DNA from: Bradyrhizobium ivorense
Lineage (GTDB): Bacteria; Pseudomonadota; Alphaproteobacteria; Rhizobiales; Xanthobacteraceae
Reading direction: 5' to 3'
Length of the DNA stretch: 64,000 nucleotides
NCBI RefSeq assembly: GCF_900696085.1
Contig: NZ_CAADFC020000004.1
Span: forward strand, 1,619,501 to 1,683,500
Shown here piece by piece: positions 52,592-61,575 of the stretch. How positions within the stretch are numbered: the first letter of the stretch is position 1; each line of letters starts with the position of its first letter. The position numbers and the translations under genes are program-made. The notes under the pieces are model-generated. The model saw only the letters and a list, made by a program, of their open reading frames with translations, did not search any database and was not told the origin of the DNA.

Positions 52592-53947
52592 TCAGGCATG
52601 GTTGCTTCCGGCAATCACGGCATCGGCGGGCCCGATCCTGCCGACGCATGAGCCGAACCCGACGCTCGCAAAACCTTCCCGGCTGCAGCGGCCGCGGAAG
52701 GTGACCTCGTCGCCGTCCTCGAGGAAACCGCGGTGCTCGCCGTTCGGAAGCACGGCCGGCCTCGCCCCTGCGGCGGTGAACTCGAGCATGCTCGAAAGCT
52801 GCGCCGGACTCGGCCCCGAAATGGTGCCGGTGCCGATCAGGTCGCCCGGCTGCAGATTGCAGCCGTTGATGCTGTGGTGCGCGACCATCTGCGCCGGCGT
52901 CCAATACAGGTATTTGGCATTGGAGCTGAGAATTGCCGCGGCGGGCTGGTTCGCGGCGCGCATCTGCGCGGTCGAGAGCAGGACCTCGAGATGAACATCC
53001 AATCCGCCGTGCGATTGATCGGCCGTGTCGAACAGATAATCGAGCGGACGCGGATCGCCGTCCGGCCGCGCCAGCGCCGCGACGCGGAACGGCGCCAGCG
53101 CATCCGACGTGACGACCCACGGCGACACCGAGGTGGCAAAGCTCTTGCTGAGGAACGGTCCGAGCGGAAACATCTCCCAGCGCTGGATGTCGCGCGCCGA
53201 CCAGTCGTTCAGCAGCGAATAGCCGACGATCTGCTGCGATGCCTCGGCGATCGGGACGGGATTGCCGAGCCGGTTGCCGGCAGCGAGGTAGAAGCCCATC
53301 TCGAGCTCGAAATCCAGCCGTTCGCACGGGCCGAAGCCCGGCGCTGCGCCCGCCACCGCCGGCGGACGCTGCCCGAGCGGCCGCCGTACGATTCCGCGCC
53401 CGACCTGCACCGACGAGGCGCGGCCGTGATAGGCGATCGGCACCCATTTGTAGTTCGCGGGCAGCGGATTTTCCGGCGTCAACAGCGCGCCTGCCGCCTG
53501 CGCGTGATAGATGCCGGCATAAAAGTCCGTGTAGTTCGGGACGCGTGTGGGCAGATGCAGCGTTGCGTCCGCGATCGGCGTCAGCAGTTCGGAGGCACGG
53601 CGTCTGGTGTCGTTGGCCGCGCTGCCCTGACCAAGCAGATCGGCGACGCGGCGACGCAGCTCCCGCATCGCCACAGGTCCGAGTGCGAACAGCGCATTGA
53701 GCGTGCCTTGCTGCAGCGCCTGGCGGATCGGCGCCGCGAGGCGCTCATCCGAACCGAGCGCCCGCTTCAGGTCGAAGACGAAGTCTCCGATGGCCGTACA
53801 GATCCGCGACTGCGGATCGGCCGTGGTGCCGAAGATGCCGAGCGGCAGATTCTGGATCGGAAAGTCGGTCGCGCCGCCGTTTGCGGTCTCGACAAAACTC
53901 CGCCGTGCCGGGTCGTGGGTTTCGTCGAGTTGAATCGCGTTGGTCAT
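52592..53947 (-). CDS. fahA: Fumarylacetoacetase
   Basis: 451 residues from the ATG at 53947. It has the two-domain pattern of the long FAH type: an N-terminal SH3-like part (FPIQNLPLGIFGTTADPQSRICTAIGDFVFDLKRAL) and the catalytic part with DFYAGIYHAQAAG, FELEMGFYLAAGN, DWSARDIQRWEMFPLGPFLSKSFATSVSPWVV and MVAHHSINGCNLQPGDLIGTGTISGP. The metal-binding acids sit in DFYAG, LDFELEMG and WSARD. It splits fumarylacetoacetate to fumarate and acetoacetate. Here it is downstream of actP (23 bases) and not with homogentisate genes; it may instead serve an aromatic pathway in this locus. Confidence 0.93.
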   Translation of the reverse strand: MTNAIQLDETHDPARRSFVETANGGATDFPIQNLPLGIFGTTADPQSRICTAIGDFVFDLKRALGSDERLAAPIRQALQQGTLNALFALGPVAMRELRRRVADLLGQGSAANDTRRRASELLTPIADATLHLPTRVPNYTDFYAGIYHAQAAGALLTPENPLPANYKWVPIAYHGRASSVQVGRGIVRRPLGQRPPAVAGAAPGFGPCERLDFELEMGFYLAAGNRLGNPVPIAEASQQIVGYSLLNDWSARDIQRWEMFPLGPFLSKSFATSVSPWVVTSDALAPFRVAALARPDGDPRPLDYLFDTADQSHGGLDVHLEVLLSTAQMRAANQPAAAILSSNAKYLYWTPAQMVAHHSINGCNLQPGDLIGTGTISGPSPAQLSSMLEFTAAGARPAVLPNGEHRGFLEDGDEVTFRGRCSREGFASVGFGSCVGRIGPADAVIAGSNHA

Positions 53948-53970
53948 GCTGTCTTCCAGGCTCCTCGATG

Positions 53971-55665
53971 TCACGAGGCCGCGGCGGCGAGCGCCGGGCG
54001 TTCGCTGGCCAGGACCGTTCCGATCTCGGATTGGATGAACTGCGCCGCAAACGCCTCGCGCTCGCGCGCCGCGCGCTCGCTGCGGTCCGTCACCGAGAAC
54101 AGCCAGACGAACAGGAAGGCGAGCGGCATCGAGACCAACGCGGGATTGTCGTAAGGGAACAGCGCGGTCGGGAAGCCGAGGACGGCGACCCAGACCGTCT
54201 TGCTCAGCACGACCAGCACGACCGATGCGGCGAGGCCCGCGAGGCCGCCCGCGACGGCACCGCGCGTGGTGGTGCCGCGCCAGAACATCGCCATCGCCAG
54301 CACCGGAAAGTTGCAGCTCGCGGCCACCGACAACGCAAGTCCCGCCATGAACGCCACGTTCTGGTTCTCGAAGGCATAGGCCAGCAGAACCGCAACGACG
54401 CCGATCGCCATCGCCGAGATCTTCGAGACCAGCAGCTCGCGCGCCTCGGATGCCTTGCCGCCGGCCAGCACCTGGCCGTAGATGTCATGGCTGACGGCGG
54501 AGGCGCCGGCGAGCGTCAGGCCGGCGACGACGGCAAGGATGGTCGCGAATGCCACCGCGGAGATGAACCCAAGCAGCAGCGGACCGCCCATCGCGTGGGC
54601 GAGATGGATCGACGCCATGTTCGGGCCGCCGACCAAATCGGCGATCTTGTTGAACTGCCCGGATGCCGCGACATTGAAATAGCTGGGATCGGCCATCAGG
54701 ATCGCCGCGGCGGCAAAGCCCAGCACCGGAATGATCCAGCAGAAATAGGCGATGCAGGCCGTCGCATAGAACACGGATTTGCGGGCGGCCGCGGCATCCC
54801 TCACCGTGAAGAACCGCATCAGGATATGCGGCAGGCCGGCGGTGCCGAACACCAAAGCGAGGCCAAGCGAGATCGCCGACACCGGCTCGGCAAACAGTCC
54901 GCCGGGGACGAGAATGGCGGCTCCCTTGGGATGGATGCTGCTCGCGGCCGCAAGCAGCCGTCCGAGGCTGAAGTCGAAATGCCACAGCGCTGCCAGCGCC
55001 AGCAGCGTTCCGCCGCACAGCAGCAGCACGGCCTTGGTGATCTGCACCCAGGTGGTGGCCTGCATGCCGCCGACGATCACATAGAGGATCATCAGCACGC
55101 CGACGCCGAGCACGGCGAAGATGTAGTTGATGCCGAACAAGAGCTGGATCACTTTGCCGGCGCCGATCAGCTGCGCGATCAGGTAGAACAGCACCACGAC
55201 GAGGCTTCCGGTCGCGGCAACGAGGCGGACCGGCGTCCGCTGCAGGCGAAACGCCGCCGCATCCGCGAAAGTGTAGCTGCCGAGATTGCGCATGCGCTCC
55301 GACATCAGGAACAGCACGATAGGCCATCCCGTGAGAAACCCCAGCGCGTAGATGAAGCCGTCGAAGCCGTTGGCATAGACCAGCGCGGAGATGCCGAGGA
55401 AGGCGGCCGCCGACAGGAAATCGCCGGCGGTCGCCAGCCCGTTCTGCAGCGGCGTGATCGCGTGTCCGGCGGTGTAGAAGCCGGCCTTCGATCGCGTGCT
55501 GCCGGCCGAGCGCCAGGTGATGACGAGCGTGACGGCCACGATCGCGAGGAACATGGCGATCGCGATCCAGTCGGGCCCGCGGGCCCCCGCCGCGGGCGCC
55601 CCCTGAGCCATGGCCGCGAATGGAAACGCCACGCAAAGCGCGATCAACAGCGATCTGGCGATCAT
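53971..55665 (-). CDS. actP: Cation/acetate symporter (sodium:solute symporter family)
   Basis: 564 residues from the ATG at 55665 (GGGAGC upstream). A signal-like N-terminus (LLIALCVAFPFAAMAQG) is typical of ActP, followed by ~13 helices. SSS-family motifs are GFYTAGHAITPLQNGLATAGDFLSAAAFLGISALVY, GLPHILMRFFTVRDAAAARKSV (the ActP-type loop) and VVAGLTLAGASAVSHDIYGQV. It imports acetate or similar short carboxylates with Na+ or H+. Its start overlaps the stop of the DUF485 gene (ATGA), the usual yjcH-actP layout. Here it precedes fahA, whose product acetoacetate or a related acid may be linked to its substrate. Confidence 0.93.
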   Translation of the reverse strand: MIARSLLIALCVAFPFAAMAQGAPAAGARGPDWIAIAMFLAIVAVTLVITWRSAGSTRSKAGFYTAGHAITPLQNGLATAGDFLSAAAFLGISALVYANGFDGFIYALGFLTGWPIVLFLMSERMRNLGSYTFADAAAFRLQRTPVRLVAATGSLVVVLFYLIAQLIGAGKVIQLLFGINYIFAVLGVGVLMILYVIVGGMQATTWVQITKAVLLLCGGTLLALAALWHFDFSLGRLLAAASSIHPKGAAILVPGGLFAEPVSAISLGLALVFGTAGLPHILMRFFTVRDAAAARKSVFYATACIAYFCWIIPVLGFAAAAILMADPSYFNVAASGQFNKIADLVGGPNMASIHLAHAMGGPLLLGFISAVAFATILAVVAGLTLAGASAVSHDIYGQVLAGGKASEARELLVSKISAMAIGVVAVLLAYAFENQNVAFMAGLALSVAASCNFPVLAMAMFWRGTTTRGAVAGGLAGLAASVVLVVLSKTVWVAVLGFPTALFPYDNPALVSMPLAFLFVWLFSVTDRSERAAREREAFAAQFIQSEIGTVLASERPALAAAAS

Positions 55666-55979
55666 CGGCCGAGCTCCCGGTTGACGCTGCGCGCCAGTTC
55701 GTCGAAGCGCGCGTTCGAGCGCTGAACGTAGAAGCCCGTGAAGGCGATGATCGCCGCGACCATGAGAAGCGCGAGCGCGAAGCCGAGCGGCATCGCGCTG
55801 CCGGCAAAACTTGCGCCAAGCGCGGCTTTCGCGGTCGAGATCAGCGCGATGAAGCCGAAGAACATGACCAGCGTCAGGATGGACAGACCCCATCGCAGCC
55901 GCGCGCGTCCCGAGACGAGCTCCCTGAACGCGGCGTCGGCAAGGATTTTTCGCGTGCGGTCCGGCGAAAGGTGCAGCAT
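55662..55979 (-). CDS. yjcH: DUF485 inner-membrane protein (YjcH type)
   Basis: 105 residues with two membrane helices, LSILTLVMFFGFIALIST and PLGFALALLMVAAIIAFTGFYV. The N-terminal LVSGRARLRWGLS motif and the C-terminal YVQRSNARFDEL match DUF485 proteins, which almost always sit directly before actP. It is the first gene of the actP-fahA-small peptide unit and overlaps actP by four bases. Its role is unknown but it is thought to help the symporter. Confidence 0.88.
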   Translation of the reverse strand: MLHLSPDRTRKILADAAFRELVSGRARLRWGLSILTLVMFFGFIALISTAKAALGASFAGSAMPLGFALALLMVAAIIAFTGFYVQRSNARFDELARSVNRELGR

Positions 55980-56354
55980 CCGATTCCTCCCTCGGAGACA
56001 TTTGCTGATCGCCGTGCCGATGCGCGTGCGTTGCGCCGCGGAGGTTCAGGGCTCGGGGTGTCTCCTCTCCAGGCTCGGAGCATTAGAATCCGGATCGCGT
56101 CCGGCAAGGTGATATCCTGCCAAACTCCGGGTGATTTCATGCCATGGGACGGGCGTCGCGATATCCACTTCGCGCATCAATAGCCCAGCCTCGGTGTCAT
56201 CACCCGCGAAAGCGGGTGATCCAGTATTCCAGAGGCAGTCGTTGTCGAGCCGAGAAGCCTCAGCGTACTGGGTCGCCCGGTCAAGCCGGGCGACGACAGT
56301 GTGGATGGTGATGTAGCTTCGCATCTCGCGACATGATTTGTCCGAGCTTCGAGC
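55980..56354. repeat. Composite dispersed repeat, copy 4, in a gene-free stretch
   Basis: 56192-56304 is the GGTGTCATCACCCGCGAAAGC...CGGTCAAGCCGGGCGACGAC block seen in copies 1-3, without the hairpin block. The region between it and yjcH (~55980-56180) is where a yjcH promoter should lie, but none is obvious. Confidence 0.65.
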
Positions 56355-57284
56355 TTAACCGGCGCCCGCGGCGAGGGGCTGCGGCAGGTGGCCGGTGCCG
56401 GGCCGAACATGAAAGTCGTAGGTCATCGTATACCAGGGGCCAGATGCCTTGCTTCCGTCCGGCATCACCGCGCCATCATGCCGCTCGGCCGGGCACACCA
56501 GCTCTTCCTTGACGCCGAACACGACGTCCGAGTCGAGATAATCATCGCCATCCATGAACACGTGCGTCACCAGCGGCTCGAAGCCCGCTGCGTTGACCAG
56601 GAAATGAACGTGAGCCGGCCGCATGGCGTGGCGGTTTGAGGCGCGGATCAGTTCGCCAACCGGCCCATCGGTCGGGATCGGATAGCTGCATGGCAGGATG
56701 GTGCGGAACGAGAACAGGCCGGCTGCATCGGTTCTGAAGCGCGCGCGCAACGAACCGTCGCCCGTAGCGTGCGTCGGCCTCTGCGTGTCGTAAAATCCCT
56801 CATCGTCGGCGTGCCACACGTCGACGATCGCGTTCGCGACCGGCACGCCGCTGGGCGCCGTCACGCGCGCAGTCACGAACATCGGCTTGCCGCTCAGTCC
56901 GGCAGATATGTCGCTGCCATCAGGCATGTCCTTGTGCTCGCCGACATAGAAGGGCCCAAGAACGGTGGTCTCGGTGGCGCCCTCCCTTTCCCGGTGATTG
57001 ACCGCATCGACCAGCATCGACACACCGAGCACGTCTGACAACAGGATGAACTCCTGACGGATCGGCGTGCATTTCTGTCCCGTGCGCGTCAGAAAGTCGA
57101 TCGCCGCGTTCCACTCTTCGAACGTCAGGTCGGTCCTGCGCACGAAATCGTGCAGCGTGGTCACGAGCTCGACCAGCAACGATCTCTGCCGCTCATTCGG
57201 TGTCTGCGAAAAGCTCTCGACGACCCGCTTGGTCAGCAGGCGATCATCAAACCGAGTCATGGAGGGATCCCCGGAGAGGTTCAT
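56355..57284 (-). CDS. Hydroxyquinol 1,2-dioxygenase-type intradiol dioxygenase
   Basis: 309 residues from the ATG at 57284, or 301 from a second ATG at 57260; neither has a strong site. N-terminal helices (~20-95) form the dimer domain with DVLGVSMLVDAVNHREREGATETTVLGPFYVGEH, the pattern of hydroxyquinol and catechol dioxygenases. Iron ligands are the tyrosines in YDTQRP and PCSYPIPTDGPVG and the two histidines in RPAHVHF. It cleaves a 1,2-diphenol between the hydroxyls with Fe(III) and O2. It follows the HpaB-type gene after 100 bases; together they could hydroxylate and open a phenolic ring. No maleylacetate reductase gene is near. Confidence 0.88.
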   Translation of the reverse strand: MNLSGDPSMTRFDDRLLTKRVVESFSQTPNERQRSLLVELVTTLHDFVRRTDLTFEEWNAAIDFLTRTGQKCTPIRQEFILLSDVLGVSMLVDAVNHREREGATETTVLGPFYVGEHKDMPDGSDISAGLSGKPMFVTARVTAPSGVPVANAIVDVWHADDEGFYDTQRPTHATGDGSLRARFRTDAAGLFSFRTILPCSYPIPTDGPVGELIRASNRHAMRPAHVHFLVNAAGFEPLVTHVFMDGDDYLDSDVVFGVKEELVCPAERHDGAVMPDGSKASGPWYTMTYDFHVRPGTGHLPQPLAAGAG

Positions 57285-57384
57285 TGCAATATCGCGGGAC
57301 GGATTTTCCGTCTCGCGTCTCGGATCGCGCGCAGGTCCGGACCGGCACGCCCCAGGACAGCGAACCGTCCCGGGGGCGCAGATG

Positions 57385-58992
57385 TCAGTTCGCGGCAGCC
57401 GCGGCCGGCTTCTTCTCGCCGTCGCTGCCGATGTAGCCGTCGTGCACGTCCTGCGCCTTGGCGTAATCGGGCTGGAAGCGGACGCTGGCGTAGTGCGAGG
57501 CTTTCTCGGCCTCCTGCGCGCGCTTGCCCAACTCCGCGGTGTCGCCGAAGCCGAGCACCTGGCGCGCCAGCTCGGTGAGCGGGCCGTCGACCTGGTACTC
57601 CGTGCGCTGCATCGTCAGCAGGTTGATGAGATACAGCGGCGTTCCGTTGAACTTCTCGAACATCTCATGGCGGCTGCCCCACTCGGTGAGGAAGCGCTCG
57701 CTGATCTGCCGGAAGATCTTGATCCGGTCATGCGCACTGATCTCGGCGCCGCGCAGCGCTTCCGCCAGCTTCGGCCCGATGTAGGGATCCTCCAGCTCGC
57801 GCTTGGAGGGCTGAATGACCACGCCGCGGCCGCAGAAATCGATCAGCGTGTTGACCATCTTGTGCTGGTGCTCGAGATAGTAGGCGCGGCCGAAGTCGAT
57901 GTAGATGTTGTTGGGCTTGTACAGCCCGCCGGGGGTGGCGAAGCCGGTTTCCTCGGCGGCGATCATGAAGGCGCGGCAGGTCTCGCGGAAGCGGATCAAT
58001 TCCGCAAGCTGCGCCTGGACCACCGGATTGTTGGTCGTGCCCAGCGATTGCGTGAGCAGCAGGGCGAGCCCGACCATCAGCTCGGCATGCACGCAATGAC
58101 GGATCTGGGTCTCCAGATGCACCCAGTCGAATTGCCGCTGCGGATACCATTTGGCGTGATCGGGATTGCCGATGTGCTGCACTTGAGCCCACGGGATCAG
58201 CACGTCGTCGAAATACACCATCGCGTCGAGCTCGTCGCCGATGGTGGCCAGCGGACGATCATAGGGATCGGCGTCGGGCTCGGCATTCGACTTGCGCGCG
58301 ACCACCGAGATGCCCTTGGTCGCGATCGGCACCAAAGCGTAGACGGTTTGCTCGGGCGTCTGTCCCGGACGCCACAAATTGCCGATCAGAAGATGGTTCA
58401 CGAACGGCACCGACGTGCCAATCGCCTTCCAGCCGCGGACGAGAATGCCGTCGTCGCGCTCCTCGATGATCTTGAGCATCGGGGTCTCGGCCATCGCGTT
58501 GTCGCGTCCGCGATCGAACTGCACGTCGAGGAACATCGGGGAGATCGCGAGGTCCTTCGACGTCACCTCCTCCCACTGGCGCTGGATGTTCTTGGAGAGA
58601 TCGCGCTTGCCGTTCTTGAAGCGGGAATTCTCCGCCCACGGCTTCTGGTCGTCGACCTGGGTGAACATGACGACGTTCATGCCGGCCGGCGGCCGCGTGA
58701 AGATGCCGCCCTTGAAATGCCGGCACAGGAAGTCGCAGTACTTCCGGCGTCGCGCCACGTCTTCCTTCGATCGCGGCAGGAACCAGTGCATCGACTGCCG
58801 CTTGCCGTTGGCGTCGACGAAGGTCGCGATGTCCTGGTTCTTCGGATCGAGGTGAAGGTCGTAATACTCGGCGATCGCGTGCGCGTAGCCCTTGGTGGCC
58901 GGATGGGTCGTGATGTCTTCGATCAGCTCGCCGCCGACGTAGACCTTTCGGCCGTCACGCAGGGACGCGAGATACTCTTTGCCGGACCTCAT
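57385..58992 (-). CDS. HpaB-family two-component flavin monooxygenase, oxygenase subunit
   Basis: 535 residues, usual for the 4-hydroxyphenylacetate 3-hydroxylase large subunit group. Motifs include MRSGKEYLASLRDGRKVYVGGE, DITTHPATKGYAHAIAEYYDLH, FTQVDDQKPWAENSRF, TSVPFVNHLLIGN, YFDDVLIPWAQVQHIGNPDHAKWYP and EETGFATPGGLYKPNNIYIDFGRAYY. It uses FADH2 made by a reductase to hydroxylate a phenol. The flavin reductase and an NTF2-like protein lie upstream in tight spacing (4 and 2 bases), so this is one operon with the intradiol dioxygenase. The phenolic substrate is not readable; a resorcinol- or chlorophenol-type role is possible. Confidence 0.88.
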   Translation of the reverse strand: MRSGKEYLASLRDGRKVYVGGELIEDITTHPATKGYAHAIAEYYDLHLDPKNQDIATFVDANGKRQSMHWFLPRSKEDVARRRKYCDFLCRHFKGGIFTRPPAGMNVVMFTQVDDQKPWAENSRFKNGKRDLSKNIQRQWEEVTSKDLAISPMFLDVQFDRGRDNAMAETPMLKIIEERDDGILVRGWKAIGTSVPFVNHLLIGNLWRPGQTPEQTVYALVPIATKGISVVARKSNAEPDADPYDRPLATIGDELDAMVYFDDVLIPWAQVQHIGNPDHAKWYPQRQFDWVHLETQIRHCVHAELMVGLALLLTQSLGTTNNPVVQAQLAELIRFRETCRAFMIAAEETGFATPGGLYKPNNIYIDFGRAYYLEHQHKMVNTLIDFCGRGVVIQPSKRELEDPYIGPKLAEALRGAEISAHDRIKIFRQISERFLTEWGSRHEMFEKFNGTPLYLINLLTMQRTEYQVDGPLTELARQVLGFGDTAELGKRAQEAEKASHYASVRFQPDYAKAQDVHDGYIGSDGEKKPAAAAAN

Positions 58993-58996
58993 TGCT

Positions 58997-59413
58997 CTAG
59001 TCTCCAGTTTGGGGGGTGTTGAGTTGGCGCTGGAACGTGGTCGCGTCCCAGTAGTCTCTGCTGGAGAGGATCACGCCCTCTCCCGTATGAAGGACGTGAA
59101 CGCCCTGCAGTGACACTCGCTGACCGCGCGGCAGGATCGGTCCCATCTGCCCGCGCAGCGTTGCGGTCATGAGATAGGTGATCGCGACCGATCCGGAGGG
59201 ATCGGTGATCTGGGCCTGCGCAGCCCAATGCGCATCAGGAAACCAGCTGAAGAATTTGCTCAGCCCGTTTGCAATTTCGGCGGGGCCGCGCTTGGGCTTG
59301 CCCTGCGCGACGTCCTCATGGGTCGCATCGGAGGCGTACAGCCTGGCGACCGCAGCTGGATCGTGATCGTTGTAGGCCCGGTACAGAAGCCCGGGCAGTC
59401 CGGTCAGCGTCAT
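58997..59413 (-). CDS. NTF2-like / SnoaL-type small protein
   Basis: 138 residues from the ATG at 59413. A cone-shaped alpha+beta fold is suggested by LLYRAYNDHDPAAVARLYASDATHEDVAQGKPKRGPAEIANGLSKFFSWFPDAHWAAQAQITDPSGSVAITYLMT split over its length, typical of SnoaL-like polyketide cyclase proteins. It lies between the flavin reductase and HpaB genes with gaps of 2 and 4 bases. It may be a small isomerase or accessory of the hydroxylation step; no catalytic residues can be assigned with confidence. Confidence 0.75.
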   Translation of the reverse strand: MTLTGLPGLLYRAYNDHDPAAVARLYASDATHEDVAQGKPKRGPAEIANGLSKFFSWFPDAHWAAQAQITDPSGSVAITYLMTATLRGQMGPILPRGQRVSLQGVHVLHTGEGVILSSRDYWDATTFQRQLNTPQTGD

Positions 59414-59415
59414 GG

Positions 59416-60015
59416 TTATGCCCCTTCGAGCGCAGCAAAGTCGTCGATCCCGACGCCGCGCAGATATTTGCCTTCGCCGTAAAGCAGCGGGCGTCGCGAC
59501 GTCGGTGCGAGGATCGACTCGATGGTCGCGATGACGACGTTGTGGCTGCCGACCGGTCGGGCTTCCGCGACCTTGCAATCAAAGCTGACGATGGAATCGC
59601 GCAGGATCGGCATCACGACCCGGCCTGGGAGCAACGCGGCCGGGACGATGTGATCGTCGACATACTTGTCCGAGCCGGCGCTGGCGCAGAGCTGGGAAAC
59701 GTGAAGCTGGGCCTGGCTCAGCAGGTTCACGGCGAAGCGGCCGTCGCGCAAAATGTCCGACGCCGTCACGGTGCGGCTGTTGACGCAGACCAGCAGCGTC
59801 GGCGGATCCATGCAGACCGGAGTGAACGCACTCACGGTCATTCCCCACGGCCGGCCTTCGTGACGCGTGGCGATGACGGTGACGCCGCCGACCATGCGCC
59901 GCATTGCCGCGCGGAACACGTTGGCGTCGGAGCCGCCTTCCAGCTCCCACGACGCCTGTCCGACGTCGTCGCTGCGTTCGCTCGGCAGCGCATATCGTGC
60001 CTCACACTCGGCCAT
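59416..60015 (-). CDS. Flavin reductase (FMN/FAD, two-component monooxygenase partner)
   Basis: 199 residues from the ATG at 60015 with GGGAGGAT just upstream; the longer frame to 60144 has no site. Family features are FRAAMRRMVGGVTVIATRHEG, GMTVSAFTPVCMDPPTLLVCVN (~60-81, flavin-binding), RDGRFAVNLLSQAQ and the closing PLLYGEGKYLRG. It uses NAD(P)H to reduce free flavin for the HpaB-type oxygenase. It is the promoter-proximal gene of the operon and is divergent from the LysR regulator across ~400 bases. Confidence 0.9.
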   Translation of the reverse strand: MAECEARYALPSERSDDVGQASWELEGGSDANVFRAAMRRMVGGVTVIATRHEGRPWGMTVSAFTPVCMDPPTLLVCVNSRTVTASDILRDGRFAVNLLSQAQLHVSQLCASAGSDKYVDDHIVPAALLPGRVVMPILRDSIVSFDCKVAEARPVGSHNVVIATIESILAPTSRRPLLYGEGKYLRGVGIDDFAALEGA

Positions 60016-60421
60016 ATATCCTCCCGCCGCATCCCGCACCTGCGCCACGCTTGCGACTTGCTCGCTCTTGTTTGCGTGCCGCGACTGAGCGCGTCCGTTG
60101 CATCGACGATCCAACGGTAGGCGCAGGGTAGAGGGAGGGTCCAATCGATATTTGAGATTCGAACTATTGGCCGCGTGGATACAGCCTTCTGCCGCATCGC
60201 GAGGGCTGCGGCTTTCGGCGGCATTCGCGGCTAGGGCATCCGTTTGGCGGGGCTTCGCATCCCGCTAGATTGTCGCCTGTGAACGTTGATGGTATTGAAC
60301 TTGCTAGCATTGAGCTCTGCCGCATTGCAGAATCTCAACGGACTCAATGCCGATGTATCACTGCCGCCGGCAGTCAGTGCGATTTGAATGCTGCGATCTG
60401 CTCCATCGACGGGAGCCTGTT
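60016..60421. promoter_or_regulatory. Divergent control region between flavin reductase and LysR genes
   Basis: 406 bases. CCAAT at 60141-60145 and ATTGG at 60166-60170 form an inverted repeat around the AT-rich TCGATATTTGAGATTCGA, which would suit a LysR-type site of the T-N11-A kind. AT-rich sequence near 60290-60320 (GGTATTGAACTTGCTAGCATTG) may hold the LysR promoter. No open frame here is convincing. Confidence 0.4.
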
Positions 60422-61351
60422 TTGAACCTTCGGAACGTTGATCTGAACCTGCTCGTTGTACTCGATGCGCTGCTGAACGAGCGCAACGTCAGCCGCGCCG
60501 GCGAGCGCATCGGCCTCAGCCAGTCCGCGGTGAGCGCTGCGCTGGCGCGGCTGCGGGACATGTTTCACGATCCGCTGCTGGTTCGCGTCGGCCGGGATCT
60601 CGCACTGACGCGCAACGCCGAGGAGCTGATCGTCCCGCTGCGCGAGACGCTCGACCGGATCGAAACCAGGCTGCTGCAGAAGCCGCGGTTCGATCCTGGT
60701 GCGGACGTCCGGACATTTTCCATCAGCGCGTCCGACTATGCGGGTCTGGTGCTGCTGGCGCCTCTGGTCCGTGCGGTCGCCGCCGAAGCGCCGAACGTGA
60801 CGATTCACCTGCTGCCGCGTTCGCGGGATCCCGCCCGCATCCTTCAGGCGAACCAGGCCGACCTTGTCATCGAGCCGAGCGAGCTGTTCGGCGACAGCGA
60901 ATTTCTCTCTGCCGCGCTGATGAGCGATCGCTGGCTCTGCGCGTTGGATGCCGACAATCCGGCGGTGCGGGAGGGCGAGATCACGCAGGAGCAGTTTCTG
61001 CGGCTGCCGCATCTGGTCTACGGCATCGGACGCGATCGGCAGCTCAACCTCGCGGACCAGTATCTGGCGCAGCTCGGCATCCAGCGCCAGATCGACGTCA
61101 CGGTTGAAAGCTTTCTGCTGGCGCCCTTCCTGATTCAGGGCACGCAACTGGTCACTCACGTCCTCGAACGCGCCGCCAAGCGCCTGATTCCAACGAGCAG
61201 CATTCGGCTCGTGGAATCACCCTTTGATGTGCCCGACATCCACGAGGCGATGTTCTGGCATCCGCGCCACACCACCGACCCCGGCCATCTCTGGCTGCGC
61301 GAGCGGCTCAAAGCGATCGCGAAGGAATTGGATTCCGCTGAAGAGGCCTGA
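60422..61351 (+). CDS. LysR-family transcriptional regulator (NodD/LinR-like subgroup)
   Basis: 309 residues from a TTG at 60422, chosen because GGGAG lies six bases before it and the family motif NLRNVDLNLLVVLDALLNERNVSRAGERIGLSQSAVSAALARLRDMFHDPLLVR then begins at once; the frame extends back to 60347. This start with DLNLL and the ALARLR-D-F-DPLLVR end of the helix-turn-helix place it in the NodD/NahR/LinR branch, which responds to aromatic inducers. It is divergent from the flavin reductase-HpaB-dioxygenase operon, and control of it is the natural guess. Confidence 0.88.
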   Translation: MNLRNVDLNLLVVLDALLNERNVSRAGERIGLSQSAVSAALARLRDMFHDPLLVRVGRDLALTRNAEELIVPLRETLDRIETRLLQKPRFDPGADVRTFSISASDYAGLVLLAPLVRAVAAEAPNVTIHLLPRSRDPARILQANQADLVIEPSELFGDSEFLSAALMSDRWLCALDADNPAVREGEITQEQFLRLPHLVYGIGRDRQLNLADQYLAQLGIQRQIDVTVESFLLAPFLIQGTQLVTHVLERAAKRLIPTSSIRLVESPFDVPDIHEAMFWHPRHTTDPGHLWLRERLKAIAKELDSAEEA

Positions 61352-61383
61352 ATTCCCGCGAGCCTTGGCAAACCGGATAGTAA

Positions 61384-61460
61384 TGGCGATCCCGGGAAGA
61401 CTCGAACTTCCGACCTACGGTTTAGGAAACCGTCGCTCTATCCGGCTGAGCTACGGGACC
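61384..61460 (-). tRNA. tRNA-Arg(CCU)
   Basis: Read on the minus strand, the 7-bp acceptor GGTCCCG pairs with CGGGATC, followed by discriminator G and an encoded CCA. The D arm is GCTC-AGCCGGATA-GAGC, the anticodon stem ACGGT/ACCGT with loop TTCCTAA (anticodon CCT, i.e. CCU), and the T arm GGAAG-TTCGAGT-CTTCC. All arms pair, so it is an intact tRNA of 77 bases including CCA, reading the AGG arginine codon. Confidence 0.95.
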
Positions 61461-61575
61461 GCGAACCCGGCGAAGCATGCGGGCGTGCATCCCATAGCAG
61501 AGCTGGCGCCTGATCGCCAGCCTGCGCAGACGTTCGGCGCGCATGAAGTTGCGCGGAATTCGCGCGTCCGCTGCG

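Noticed and set aside
53971..56001. ActP extended to 676 residues
   Set aside because: The extension overlaps the DUF485 gene in another frame and lacks membrane helices; the ATG at 55665 with its site gives the normal length.
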